64,000 nt of DNA from Vandammella animalimorsus (GTDB lineage: Bacteria > Pseudomonadota > Gammaproteobacteria > Burkholderiales > Burkholderiaceae_C): NCBI RefSeq assembly GCF_002285285.1, contig NZ_NSJF01000005.1, positions 124,001-188,000 of the forward strand, read 5' to 3'. The stretch's first letter is position 1. The number at the start of each line of letters is the position of its first letter. Shown here in pieces: positions 42,948 to 51,502 of this stretch. Below the pieces are notes generated by a model. The model did not search any database. It saw nothing but the letters and a program-made list of their open reading frames with translations, and was not told where the DNA came from. Position numbers and translations under genes: made by a program.

Positions 42948-44912
42948 ATGCCCCTGCCTGAGCTCACGCCTTTTGCCGGCTGCGCCGATTTTCAAAGCGT
43001 GCTGCAGCTGCTGGTGCAGCAGCTGCGCCGCAACGCCGAGCAGGCCGGCGATGCGCTGCGCGACTTCCTCGATGCGTTGCAGCAGCAGCCCGAGATCAAC
43101 GAACACGTTGCCGGCCTGTTCCATCAGTGGCTGCAGAGCTCACGCCTGGCCACGGGCTTTGTGCAGACCGGCATTTATTCACGCCAGGATTTCGGGCGCG
43201 AGCTTCGGCGCCGCCTGTACGACCGCATCAACCCGCCGCCGCGCCAGCCCGACGTGCTCGAAGATGTGCTGCAGACCGTGCTTCGCCCCAGCGATCTGGA
43301 CTGGCTCAACAGCATTGCGCCACGTCTTTGGCTGCGGCTGTACGAGCAGCTGGGCAGCGCGCAGCAGCGCGAGGCCAGCCAGCACTACGTGCGCGACCAG
43401 TTGCTGCGCGCGGCGGAAATGCTGGCGCTGTGGGTTGCGGGCGAAGACCTCAACCCGGATCTGATCCGTTTGAATCCGCGCCTGCTGGAGGTGGACTCGG
43501 CCTTTCTCAGCCTGCAGCGCGAAGTGCAGAACCTGGTCGAGGCCGAGCGCGCCGGGCGCGAGCTGCCCGACACAGCCCAGCTGGATGTGATGCTGGACCA
43601 GAGCCGCGAGCAGGTCGCCCACCTGCGCCGCTTGGGCAACCAAAGCGGCGCTTCGCTGAGCACGGCCCATTTGCTCGAACGCCTGGGTCAAAGCCTGGAT
43701 CGGCTCGAAGGCATTCTCACCATGCTCACCAGCGAGCGTTCGGAGCGCAGCGCCCGCGCCTGGCTGGTGCAATTGGGGCAAATCATCAACAGCGGGCTGG
43801 AGCAGCGCAGCATCCGCGAATTCGTGCGCAACAGCGCCAGCATGCTCAGCAAGAGCATCAGCAGCAGCAAAAGCGAGCATGGCGAGCACTACATCACCAC
43901 CACCGGGCAGGAGTATTGGCACATGCTGCGCTCGGCCGCTGGCGCGGGGGTGCTGATTGCCCTGATGGCCCTGCTGAAGATCGAGATTGGCCGCTGGCAA
44001 CTCGCGCCGCTGTGGAGCACGCTGCTCATCAGCCTGAATTACGGCATCGGCTTTGCCATCGTGCACATGCTGGGCTTCACCATCGCCACCAAGCAGCCGG
44101 CCATGACGGCGGCCAGCATCGCTGAGAGCGTGCAGCAGGGCCAAAACAGCCGCAACCTGCCCAAGCACCTGGCCGAGCTGCTCATCAGCGTGCACCGCTC
44201 ACAAAGCGTGGCCGTGCTGGGCAATGTGTGCCTGGCCATGCTCGTAGCCGCTGGCGTGGCATGGCTGTACCAGCGCCATGCAGGCCAGGCCCTGCTCACG
44301 GCCGATGAAGTGGCCTACCAGCTCAAGGCCCTCAAGCCCGTGCCTGCGCTGTGGTATGCGGCCATCGCCGCGCTGTGGCTGTTTTGCGCTGGCATCATCT
44401 CCGGCTATTACGACAATCGGGCCGATTACGTGCGGTTGCGCGAGCGCCTGGCGGCGCACCCTGCGCTGCGCTGGCTGGGGCCGGCGCGCCAGCAGCGCTT
44501 TGCCAATTACCTGCACGAGCATTTCGGCGCGTTGCACGGCAATTTCTACTTCGGTGTGCTGCTGGGCGTGACGCCCTACATCGGCCACTTGCTGCACCTG
44601 CCGCTGGACATCCGGCACATCGCCTTCTCATCGGCCAACCTCAGCTACGCGGCCAGCAGTGCCGAGCTGGGCGCCAAAGTCTTTGCGCTGGGCTTGTTGT
44701 ATGTGCTGCTGATTGGCATGGTCAATCTGTGGCTGAGCTTCTTCCTGGCGCTGCGCGTGGCGTTGCGCGCTCGCGATACGGAAATCCCCAGCCTGGGCAA
44801 GCTGCTGCAGGCCTTGTTCAGGCAACTGCGCGCCGGCCCCATGGCGCTGCTGTGGCCGCCGGCCGCGCCGGCCGATGCGCAGCGCAAGCAGCCGCCCGAT
44901 AGCGGGCATTGA
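42948..44912 (+). CDS. Gcr-family (SpecificRecomb, PF10136) membrane protein
   Basis: A 654-residue protein. The first two thirds (1-330) are helical and charged, with coiled-coil-like stretches (LDVMLDQSREQVAHLRRLGN), followed by about six hydrophobic segments between residues 330 and 620 (GAGVLIALMALLKIEIGR, YGIGFAIVHMLGFTIATKQP, FGVLLGVTPYIGHLLHLPLDI). This matches the proteins annotated as site-specific recombinase Gcr in Neisseria and Burkholderiales. The membrane topology and lack of integrase or resolvase catalytic residues argue that the label is historical and that this is not a DNA recombinase. Function is unknown. Confidence 0.8.
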   Translation: MPLPELTPFAGCADFQSVLQLLVQQLRRNAEQAGDALRDFLDALQQQPEINEHVAGLFHQWLQSSRLATGFVQTGIYSRQDFGRELRRRLYDRINPPPRQPDVLEDVLQTVLRPSDLDWLNSIAPRLWLRLYEQLGSAQQREASQHYVRDQLLRAAEMLALWVAGEDLNPDLIRLNPRLLEVDSAFLSLQREVQNLVEAERAGRELPDTAQLDVMLDQSREQVAHLRRLGNQSGASLSTAHLLERLGQSLDRLEGILTMLTSERSERSARAWLVQLGQIINSGLEQRSIREFVRNSASMLSKSISSSKSEHGEHYITTTGQEYWHMLRSAAGAGVLIALMALLKIEIGRWQLAPLWSTLLISLNYGIGFAIVHMLGFTIATKQPAMTAASIAESVQQGQNSRNLPKHLAELLISVHRSQSVAVLGNVCLAMLVAAGVAWLYQRHAGQALLTADEVAYQLKALKPVPALWYAAIAALWLFCAGIISGYYDNRADYVRLRERLAAHPALRWLGPARQQRFANYLHEHFGALHGNFYFGVLLGVTPYIGHLLHLPLDIRHIAFSSANLSYAASSAELGAKVFALGLLYVLLIGMVNLWLSFFLALRVALRARDTEIPSLGKLLQALFRQLRAGPMALLWPPAAPADAQRKQPPDSGH

Positions 44913-45038
44913 GCGCGCGCCAGCCCTGTTTCCACGACGCGCTGGCCAGACGCAAGTCGGCGCGCGCCAGGCTTGCCTTGCGCGCGCCGGTGTTGTGCGC
45001 CCTGCAGCCCAGGCGCAGGGCCTGGGCTGCAGGCGGCT

Positions 45039-45053
45039 TTGAACAGGAGGTTC
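45039..45053. repeat. Remnant of a MITE end after the propeller lipoprotein gene
   Basis: TTTGAACAGGAGGTTC precedes TTA (the lipoprotein's stop codon complement), matching the family end TTTTGAACAGGCTC-TNA with three changes. Upstream blocks (TTGTGCGCCCTGCAGCCCAGG) recall the element interior, so a decayed copy may extend to the preceding gene. Confidence 0.4.
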
Positions 45054-46232
45054 TTAGAAGCTCAGGCGCACCACGCTTTCGTTGCTGCCCTTGGCATCGT
45101 TCTTGCCGTTCTTGACGGTGGCGTACACAGCGCCGGTTTGCGCGTCCAGCGACAGGCTGTTGGGGTGCGAGGGCAGGTCAAAACGCTGCAGCGGCTGGAA
45201 GGTTTTCAGATGGAACACTTCCACGCTGGCGCCTTCGCGGGTGGTGACCCACAGGCGGCCGCGCTCGGCGTCGGCCAGCAAGGTGACGGGGCCTTTGCCC
45301 TTGGTGGGCTGGCTGGCCAGCAGCGAGCCGTTCTTGGGGTCCAGCGCGACGATGCGGTCGCCACGGCCGCGCGAGACGTAGTCCTTGAGGCCGGCGCGCT
45401 CACGCGATTGGTTGAAGGCGTCCAGGCCCTGATCGACGGCAAACAGGCGCTTGCTTTTCGCGTCGAAGGCCAGGTTCAGCGGCTGATCCAGGGCGATCTC
45501 GTGCTTTTTCTCCAGCTTGAGCGTGCGCGCATCAACGGTGAAGAGCTGGCCCTGCTGGTTGGAGACATAGACCTTGCCCGCAGCCTCATCCAGCGCAATG
45601 CCGGTGGCGGTAAAGCCCATGCCGGGGATGACTTTTTCCACCTTCAGCGCGCGCGTATCGACAACGTACAGGGCGCTGTTCTTGGAGTCCATGCCGGGCA
45701 TGAACAAGCGGCCATTGGCTTTGTCCAGCACCAGTTGGCGGAAACGGTGCTCATAGCGCTCTTGCATCTTGCCGTCGCGGCCTGGGGCCTGGACTTTCTT
45801 GGCCAGCTGCACCACGCCCAAGGTCTTGCCGCTGGCGATGTCGATGACGGTGACGGAGGAGTCGATGGTGTTGCCGATGTAGAGGCGGCCAGCGTCTTCG
45901 TCCAGCGCCATGCCGAAGCCACGGCGCTGAAGCGGGATTTCGTCCAGCACGGCCAGGGTTTGCGGGTCCAGACGCAGCAGGCGCGAGGCCGGCGCATCCT
46001 TGCCAAAGCCGCCCGAGGAGTTGACGAACACGGCATTGAATTTGGGCGAGTAGGCCAGCTCATACAGGCCAGGGGCAATGGCCTGGCGCACGACTTGGGG
46101 CTGGGCCTTTGTGCCTGCTTGCGCGGCCTGGGCTTGGGTGGCTGGGGCCTGAGCCTGGTGTGCGCAGCCAGCCAGGGTAGCGGCCAGGGTGGCCGCAGCG
46201 GCGGTGGCAAGGAGGCGATGGGACAGTTTCAT
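45054..46232 (-). CDS. Beta-propeller (YncE-like) lipoprotein
   Basis: A 392-residue exported protein. The signal sequence ends in the lipobox TLAGC with Cys23 as the predicted lipidated residue. The mature part is a series of YVTN/NHL-like blades (GRLYIGNTIDSSVTVIDIAS, YVSNQQGQLFTVDARTLKLE, GRLWVTTREGASVEVF), forming a seven-bladed propeller like YncE. It lies 42 bp after a DUF3325 gene and, by spacing, is the last gene of the PepSY operon; YncE-like proteins are frequently iron-regulated. Stop codon is directly followed by a MITE-end remnant. Confidence 0.8.
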   Translation of the reverse strand: MKLSHRLLATAAAATLAATLAGCAHQAQAPATQAQAAQAGTKAQPQVVRQAIAPGLYELAYSPKFNAVFVNSSGGFGKDAPASRLLRLDPQTLAVLDEIPLQRRGFGMALDEDAGRLYIGNTIDSSVTVIDIASGKTLGVVQLAKKVQAPGRDGKMQERYEHRFRQLVLDKANGRLFMPGMDSKNSALYVVDTRALKVEKVIPGMGFTATGIALDEAAGKVYVSNQQGQLFTVDARTLKLEKKHEIALDQPLNLAFDAKSKRLFAVDQGLDAFNQSRERAGLKDYVSRGRGDRIVALDPKNGSLLASQPTKGKGPVTLLADAERGRLWVTTREGASVEVFHLKTFQPLQRFDLPSHPNSLSLDAQTGAVYATVKNGKNDAKGSNESVVRLSF

Positions 46233-46274
46233 GGAGTGTTTCCTTGGGTAGTGGAGAAAAACAAAGAAAAGGTG

Positions 46275-46559
46275 TCAGCGCGGCGGGCGCAGACGTTGGT
46301 CAATCAGCAATGCCATGAATACGACGCCTGCTGCCATGCCGCTGTGGCCGCTGTAGTTCACCAGCCCCAGCCCCCAGCCCATGCCGCGCACGGCCAGCGC
46401 CAGCGCCAACAAGAGCAGCAGCGCGCCACTGCAGCGCAAGGCGCGGCTGGCACTGGCGGGCAGCTCATGGCCCAAGGCATCGAGCTGATGGCGCGGCATG
46501 GCCATCGCCAAGCAGGTAAAGCCCAGCAGGCTGGCGAGAAAAATCAGCGCGTGATTCAT
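46275..46559 (-). CDS. DUF3325-family small membrane protein
   Basis: A 94-residue inner-membrane protein with three hydrophobic segments (MNHALIFLASLLGFTCLAMA; ALLLLLALALAVRGMGWGLG; MAAGVVFMALLID) and the internal SMPRHQ-like motif AMPRHQLDALG found in DUF3325. Its ATG overlaps the TGA of the PepSY gene (ATGA), so the two are translated together. DUF3325 proteins accompany PepSY and DUF3649 proteins in siderophore-iron loci. Confidence 0.85.
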   Translation of the reverse strand: MNHALIFLASLLGFTCLAMAMPRHQLDALGHELPASASRALRCSGALLLLLALALAVRGMGWGLGLVNYSGHSGMAAGVVFMALLIDQRLRPPR

Positions 46560-48310
46560 GCTTGGGCACTCCGGGGCGCAGCGCTTGCAGCGGCGCGGCT
46601 TGCCACAGGGCTGGGTTGGCGGCGCGCCGGCTTGCGCGCCAGGGCCCTTGACTGGTGGCGCGCCGTGCGCCAGGCCAACTGGGCGTGCAATGCAGCGAAG
46701 GCCAGCAGCGCGAGCTCGAGACCGGCAAAAACCCAATCGGCCTGCACCAGGCTGCGCAGAAGATGGCGTTCGGTGAGCAAGGCGTTCAACAGTGGCACTA
46801 GCGCCAGCAGCGCAGCAGCCAGGGCCAGCAGCTCGACCCAGGCGCGCTTGGCCGGGCGCAGGCAAGCGTAGAGCAGCGCCAGCGCCCAGACGATGAAAAA
46901 GCCGTGGATTTCCCACTGGGCGCGCTGCGCCAGCCCCAGCGGCAGCAGGCGGTTGAGCCAGAAGAAGCCGGCCATGGCCACGCTCAGGCCAGCAATGGCG
47001 GCGATGTTCAGCCGCTCCACCAAGGCAAAGCCGATGTGTGGCCGCGCAGGGTCAGGCAGGCGCGTGCGGCGCTTGACGGTCCACAGCACCAGACCGCTGC
47101 CCACCATGGCCGTGCCTGCCAGGCTGGTGAGGAAATACAGCCAGCGCAGCGTGCCATCGGCAAAACGGCCCATGTGCAGGCCGTAGAGCACGCCGCGCGT
47201 TTGCGCGGCTGGGGCGGCGCTGTCGTGGCTTTCCAGCAATCGCCCATCGCTGCCGTCGAACACCAGATAGCGCGGGTGGTCTGAGACGCGCCCGGCTGCG
47301 CTGCGCGAGACGATGATGCGGGCGTTGGCCTGGCCGGGGTTGTTCACCAGCACTTGTCCTGCCAGGCCTTGGGTCTGGTCCTCATCCTGGCCTTGGCCAG
47401 CCCAATGCTGCTGCGCCTGGGCCACCAAGGGCGCCAGCGGTACCGTAGGCACAGTGGCGGCATCGGGCTGTGGCGGTGCGGGCGGGCGCCAGGCGCTGAA
47501 GCTCTGCATGGCCTGGGCGCGCTCCTGCTCGTTCAGCGCCAGCTGCTCACCCCAAGGCATGTACAGCGTCATCAGCATCACCAGGCCGCTGTAGGTGATC
47601 ATGAAATGAAAGGGCAGGCCCAGCACCGACAGGCCGTTGTGCGCATCCAGCCAGCTGCGCTGGCCCTTGCCCCATCGGAAGGTGAAAAAATCGGCGAAGA
47701 TTTTCTTGTGTGTGATGACCCCGCTGACAATGGCCACCAGCATGAACATGGCGCAGAAACCCGCGATCCAGCGGCCCCACAGAATGGGCACGTAATGCAG
47801 GTTGAAGTGAAAACCGTAGAAGAAGTCGCCGCCTTCGGTCTGGCGCAGCGAGTGCGATTGGCCATGGGCATCGAACACCGCATTGCCCCAGTCGCCGCGC
47901 TGGCCGTTCGCAGGCATCCAGTAGGCTGAGGCGCCTGGGTTGCGCGCTGTGGGCAGGGTGATGCCAATTTGTGGCGTATCCGGCGCGCGCGCCAGCACGG
48001 CATCGAGCACCAGTTGCGCCGTCTGCCCTGGCGTGGGCGCGGCAGTTGCCCCGGCCACCCCGGGCGCTTGCAGCTCGGGGCGCAGGTACAGCGAAATCTC
48101 CTCGCGGAAATAGCTCACCGAGCCGGTGAGGAACATGGCATACAGCACCCAGCCCACCAGCAGCCCAGCCCAGGTATGCAAATCGGCCATGCTTTGCCGC
48201 AGCCCGCGAGACGATGCAGCTGGGGCTTTGCGGGCCTTGGATTGACTTGCCGCCGTGCATGCGTCAGGCGCCGCAGGCGCGCCAGGGCGTGCGGCAGCGT
48301 GCGCGCTCAT
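46556..48310 (-). CDS. PepSY-associated membrane protein (iron-uptake reductase-like)
   Basis: A 584-residue inner-membrane protein. After a disordered, Ala-rich N-terminus the first helix is in LHTWAGLLVGWVLYAMFLTGSVSYF, carrying the first of several His that may bind haem; others occur in NLHYVPILWGRWIAGFCAMF and DAHNGLSVLGLPFHFMIT. A PepSY domain lies in the periplasmic loop. The protein resembles PiuB/FegB-type proteins proposed to reduce ferric siderophores at the inner membrane. The ATG at 48310 overlaps the DUF3649 stop (ATGA); a GTG at 48328 is also possible. Middle gene of a four-gene operon. Confidence 0.85.
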   Translation of the reverse strand: MSAHAAARPGAPAAPDACTAASQSKARKAPAASSRGLRQSMADLHTWAGLLVGWVLYAMFLTGSVSYFREEISLYLRPELQAPGVAGATAAPTPGQTAQLVLDAVLARAPDTPQIGITLPTARNPGASAYWMPANGQRGDWGNAVFDAHGQSHSLRQTEGGDFFYGFHFNLHYVPILWGRWIAGFCAMFMLVAIVSGVITHKKIFADFFTFRWGKGQRSWLDAHNGLSVLGLPFHFMITYSGLVMLMTLYMPWGEQLALNEQERAQAMQSFSAWRPPAPPQPDAATVPTVPLAPLVAQAQQHWAGQGQDEDQTQGLAGQVLVNNPGQANARIIVSRSAAGRVSDHPRYLVFDGSDGRLLESHDSAAPAAQTRGVLYGLHMGRFADGTLRWLYFLTSLAGTAMVGSGLVLWTVKRRTRLPDPARPHIGFALVERLNIAAIAGLSVAMAGFFWLNRLLPLGLAQRAQWEIHGFFIVWALALLYACLRPAKRAWVELLALAAALLALVPLLNALLTERHLLRSLVQADWVFAGLELALLAFAALHAQLAWRTARHQSRALARKPARRQPSPVASRAAASAAPRSAQA

Positions 48311-48672
48311 GCCTGCGCCCCCTGCCACACCAGCCAGGCCAGCGCCAGCAGCGGCAGTGCCGCGGCCAGCAGACCGCCCCAGGCGCGCAGCGCCGAGCGC
48401 GCGGCAAACACCCAGACCACTGCGCAGGCATAGACCAAAAAGCTCAACAGCGTGCCAGTCATCACGCCCTCAGTCTTGGGCATGGGCAGGGCCGCCGCCG
48501 CTATGGACACCAGAGCTGCCAGCACATAGCCGCCAATGATGGCCGCGACAACGCGCGCCATCAGCCCAGCCCAACGCTGCCACCAGGCCAGCGCCTGCGC
48601 GGCGCTGCGGGCGGGCCGTAGCGCGAGGGCCGCGACAGTGGGCGCAGGCGTGGGGTTGGCGCGATGGGGCAT
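48307..48672 (-). CDS. DUF3649-family membrane protein
   Basis: A 121-residue inner-membrane protein with three hydrophobic segments (ARVVAAIIGGYVLAALVSIA; MTGTLLSFLVYACAVVWVFA; GLLAAALPLLALAWLVW) and the MPKTEGVMTGTLLSF signature of DUF3649. It is the first gene of the operon DUF3649-PepSY-DUF3325-lipoprotein. In other bacteria this set follows a TonB-dependent siderophore receptor; there is no receptor in this window. Confidence 0.85.
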   Translation of the reverse strand: MPHRANPTPAPTVAALALRPARSAAQALAWWQRWAGLMARVVAAIIGGYVLAALVSIAAAALPMPKTEGVMTGTLLSFLVYACAVVWVFAARSALRAWGGLLAAALPLLALAWLVWQGAQA

Positions 48673-48763
48673 CGGGCAGGGCAGTGGAGAAAGGCAGGCC
48701 TGTATAGATCAAAGCCTGCGCGCGCAACCTCTCCCCCCAGGGCAGGTTGTGAAACAGGCTGTC

Positions 48764-48789
48764 AAAAAGCCGCCCCATTCAAGGGCGGC
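48764..48789 (-). terminator. Terminator or attenuator in the leader of the PepSY operon
   Basis: On the minus strand a perfect 7-bp stem GCCGCCC / GGGCGGC with a 7-nt loop is followed by five T. It is about 90 bp upstream of the DUF3649 start codon, downstream of the likely promoter. Confidence 0.55.
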
Positions 48790-48888
48790 GCAGCTCAGAT
48801 CATGAGGCTGTCATTGTAGACAACAAAACTGCAAACAAGACTGATTCACATTGATGAATGGGCGCGCGCAAGCCTCAAGAGCGCAAAG

Positions 48889-48911
48889 AAAAACCGGCCT
48901 TCAGGCCGGTT
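48889..48911 (-). terminator. Intrinsic terminator
   Basis: On the minus strand AACCGGCC pairs with GGCCGGTT around a TGAA tetraloop, followed by five T. It ends any transcript coming from the DEAD-helicase side and insulates the PepSY operon. Confidence 0.65.
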
Positions 48912-49116
48912 GGTCGTGTGTTGGAGTAGGCCTGCACAAATTGCAGCCTCCGCAACTTGTGGAGATTCGGTTTGCGAAGCGCATTTTTCGAGGCAAAAGC
49001 CGCAGCAACTGCGCAGTTTTGACCGAGAACAGTGCCGCAATACTGGGTTTCAGCACCCCCTGGAGCGCGCCATGGCTTTGCGCTCTTGCGGGGGCAAAGT
49101 TCATCACACGCTCTGA

Positions 49117-49277
49117 GAGCCTGTTCAAAATCTTTGCACGGCGGTCAAGAGAGCGGATTTGGGCGCTCTGCTGCGTTGCAAAGCCTCACCATAGCCCCAG
49201 CTATGGCTGCGTTTTGCGCCTTGCAGCCCACCCCAAACCGCTTCTTGCCCACTCGCGCCGAGATTTTGAACAGGCTC
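49117..49277. repeat. Palindromic MITE-like element, copy B (161 bp)
   Basis: It is almost identical to copy A: ends GAGCCTGTTCAAAATC and GATTTTGAACAGGCTC, the same central hairpin CCATAGC-CCCA-GCTATGG, 161 bp. It is flanked by TGA on both sides (49114-49116 and 49278-49280), a 3-bp TNA target duplication. It lies 13 bp after the DEAD-helicase stop codon. No coding capacity. Confidence 0.8.
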
Positions 49278-49290
49278 TGAGGCGAAGGCA

Positions 49291-50964
49291 TCAGCCACGT
49301 TGCCGCACTTTGCCAGCGTGGCGCTGATTGGGCTTGGCGCTGCCCAAGCCATGGCGTGCGCCGCTGCGCTCGCTGCGGTGGCGGGGGGCTGGTGCCGTTT
49401 GGGCGCTGGCATGGCCGTGGCCGTGCGTGCGCGGCTTGCCGCTGCGGCCAGCCCAGCCACTGCCAGTCATGCCACTGTTGCCAGGGCGGGCTGGGCGGCC
49501 GTTGCGTGCGCTGCGACCAGGGGCGCCACCTTTGCCGCCAGGCTTGCCGCGGCCTTGGGGTGCAGCGTTCCAGGCCGGGAAGCGCTGGCTGGGTTCCAGC
49601 CCGGGCAGGGTATCGACGACAAACGGCTGGCGCGTGAACTGCTCGATGTCGTGGATGCGGCGGCGGTCGCGCCATTGCGCGAAGCTGATGGCCAGGCCGT
49701 TGCGGCCGGCGCGGCCGGTGCGGCCGATGCGGTGGGTGTAGTCCTCGGCCTTCATGGGCAGGCCGTAGTTGAAGACGTGGCTGATGCCTGGCACGTCGAT
49801 GCCGCGCGCGGCCACGTCGGTGGCCACGAGGATTTGCACGCGCCCGTCGCGCAACGCCGCCAGGCGTCGGTTGCGCAGGCCTTGGTGCAGCGCGCCGTGC
49901 AGCGCCACGGCGCTGAAGCCGGCCTGCTGTAGATCCTCGGCCAATGCGTCACATTCGAGCTGGGTGCTGGCAAAGACGATGGCCTGCTCGATCTGCGGGT
50001 CACGCAGCCAGGTGTCAAGCAAGGCGCGCTTGTGCGCATCGTCGTCGGCCCAGAAGAGTTTTTGCGCGATGTTGACGTGTTTTTGCTGCGCGGTGGCGAT
50101 TTCCAGACGCTGCACATGCTGGCCGCCGTCGTGCATGACGCGCATGCCCAGCTGCTGGATGCGCGGCGCGAAGGTGGCGCTGAACATCATGGTTTGCTGG
50201 CGCTGTTCTGTCAGGCGGTGGATGGCTTCGAGGTCTTCGGCAAAGCCCAGGTCGAGCATGCGGTCGGCCTCATCGACGACCAGGAATTGCACCTGATCGA
50301 GCAGCAGCTGGCCGCTGCGCTGCAAATCCAACAGGCGGCCTGGCGTGGCCACGACCAAGTCGGCGTTTTGCAGCTGGGCGATTTGCTTGGGGTAGGGCAG
50401 GCCGCCGATGACGCTGGCAATGCGTACGCCACGGCAGAACTGCAACAGCGCAATGGCTTCGCGCGCCACCTGCATGGCCAGCTCGCGCGTGGGGCACAGC
50501 ACCAGCGCGCCGGGGTGCACGGGCTCGAAGCGGCGCTGCAGCGGGTTTTTGCGCTTGGGTTTCTTGGGCGGCGGCAGGCCCTGGGCCAGGGCCTGGGCGA
50601 CTTGTGCATCGAAGGCGGCCTGGGCGGCGGCCTTGCGCGCGGCGTGGGCCTGGATCAGGGTATGCAGCACCGGCAGCAAGAAGGCGGCGGTCTTGCCGCT
50701 GCCGGTCTGGCTGGAGACCATCAGATCGGTGAAGGAGCTGCCAGCCTGCGGCGCGCGCGGCAGCGCCAGCGGGATGGCGCGCAGCTGTACGGGCGTGGGG
50801 CTGGTGTAGCCCATTTGGGCGACAGCCTGTACCAGCGCATCGTCCAGGCCCAGCTGGGCGAATGGATTGAGGCTGTCAGCAGCAGGGGCTGCTGGTGTCG
50901 GGGTGGCCGCAGTGTGGGCCTCGGGCTGCGCAGAGGCGCTGGGCAAAGAATAGGAGGAGGACAT
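49291..50964 (-). CDS. DEAD-box ATP-dependent RNA helicase (RhlE-type)
   Basis: A 557-residue helicase. The ATG at 50964 has a AGGAGGA Shine-Dalgarno. The Q motif is in FAQLGLDDALVQAVAQMGYT; motif I is SSQTGSGKTAAF, Ia PTRELAMQVA, II VVDEADRMLDLGF, III SATF, and VI HRIGRTGRAGRNG. The C-terminal 90 residues are Gly/Arg/Lys-rich (GRGKPGGKGGAPGRSARNG), a disordered RNA-binding tail. Such enzymes remodel ribosome assembly intermediates and mRNA decay complexes, often at low temperature. The 538-bp upstream region is free of genes. Confidence 0.93.
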   Translation of the reverse strand: MSSSYSLPSASAQPEAHTAATPTPAAPAADSLNPFAQLGLDDALVQAVAQMGYTSPTPVQLRAIPLALPRAPQAGSSFTDLMVSSQTGSGKTAAFLLPVLHTLIQAHAARKAAAQAAFDAQVAQALAQGLPPPKKPKRKNPLQRRFEPVHPGALVLCPTRELAMQVAREAIALLQFCRGVRIASVIGGLPYPKQIAQLQNADLVVATPGRLLDLQRSGQLLLDQVQFLVVDEADRMLDLGFAEDLEAIHRLTEQRQQTMMFSATFAPRIQQLGMRVMHDGGQHVQRLEIATAQQKHVNIAQKLFWADDDAHKRALLDTWLRDPQIEQAIVFASTQLECDALAEDLQQAGFSAVALHGALHQGLRNRRLAALRDGRVQILVATDVAARGIDVPGISHVFNYGLPMKAEDYTHRIGRTGRAGRNGLAISFAQWRDRRRIHDIEQFTRQPFVVDTLPGLEPSQRFPAWNAAPQGRGKPGGKGGAPGRSARNGRPARPGNSGMTGSGWAGRSGKPRTHGHGHASAQTAPAPRHRSERSGARHGLGSAKPNQRHAGKVRQRG

Positions 50965-51291
50965 GGGTCGAGCGGCCTTGGAAAGGCCTGGGGTAAAACA
51001 GCCGATGCCGAACGCAAGCCCGATTGGGATTGCGGGCTTGAACCTGTTGCAAAAAATCAAACAGGCGTGCAGGCACGCGGATGGGGTGAAAAAACCTCTC
51101 CATCCGACGACGCAGACGCTGCCGCGTTGCCATGGCAGCAGAGGGCTGCACAACAGGCGGCGGGGCAGGTCAGGGGGCTGTTTCTGGCGAGCTTGCAGAT
51201 TGCGCGCGCAGGCGGCTTGGTCTGCAAGAGAAGTGCAAAAGTGCAGGGCAGGCGGCAGTGTGTGCGCTGCCGCTGCGGTGCCAACCCAATA

Positions 51292-51337
51292 GAGCCTGTT
51301 CAAAATCCCTGCTCGCGCCGAGATCTGGAACAGGTTC
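51292..51337. repeat. Internally deleted MITE copy (both ends only)
   Basis: GAGCCTGTTCAAAATC is followed within a few bases by TCGCGCCGAGATCTGG and AACAGGTTC, so the two element ends are brought together in 46 bp and the middle is missing. Confidence 0.55.
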
Positions 51338-51478
51338 CGAGATAGAAAGATGCGATGGCCTGGCGCAATCAGCGATTGGTTGATCGCGCCAAGCGAAGCC
51401 GCGCATTATGCGCGTGGGCAGGCCTGGAGCCTGCAGGAAGCTGATACGGCCCAGGGCCGTGCAGGGTTATTCGTTGGC

Positions 51479-51502
51479 CGCGCCGAGATTTTGAACAGCG
51501 TC
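51479..51502. repeat. MITE right-end fragment abutting the kdsB stop codon
   Basis: GCGCCGAGATTTTGAACAG followed by CGTC matches the family's right end and is followed immediately by TCA, the complement of the kdsB TGA. Confidence 0.5.

Larger units (their letters stand above)
48673..49116. other. Long upstream region of the PepSY operon with two minus-strand terminators
   Basis: This stretch has no credible gene. It holds two minus-strand hairpin-T-run structures (48764-48789 and 48889-48911) and a possible -10 (TACAAT on the minus strand, 48818-48813) between them. That arrangement would produce a leader of about 45 nt that stops before the DUF3649 start. No convincing Fur box was seen. 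Confidence 0.4.
50965..51502. other. Gene-free region upstream of the DEAD-box helicase
   Basis: This 538-bp gap carries MITE fragments at 51292-51337 and 51479-51502 and otherwise no recognisable gene. A long structured leader for the helicase gene is possible but I see no strong hairpin. Confidence 0.45.

Noticed and set aside
40431-43124. 897-codon minus-strand frame opposite the decarboxylase gene
   Set aside because: Antisense shadow of a strongly supported PLP enzyme; low-complexity composition.
48673-48870. Fur box upstream of the PepSY operon
   Set aside because: No sequence close to the 19-bp consensus was found by eye; only weak matches such as TGATTCACATTGATGAAT.
48901-49116. Minus-strand frame of about 70 codons ending at a terminator hairpin
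   Set aside because: Its stop codon falls inside the hairpin, its codon usage is not gene-like, and there is no ribosome-binding site. Kept as non-coding.
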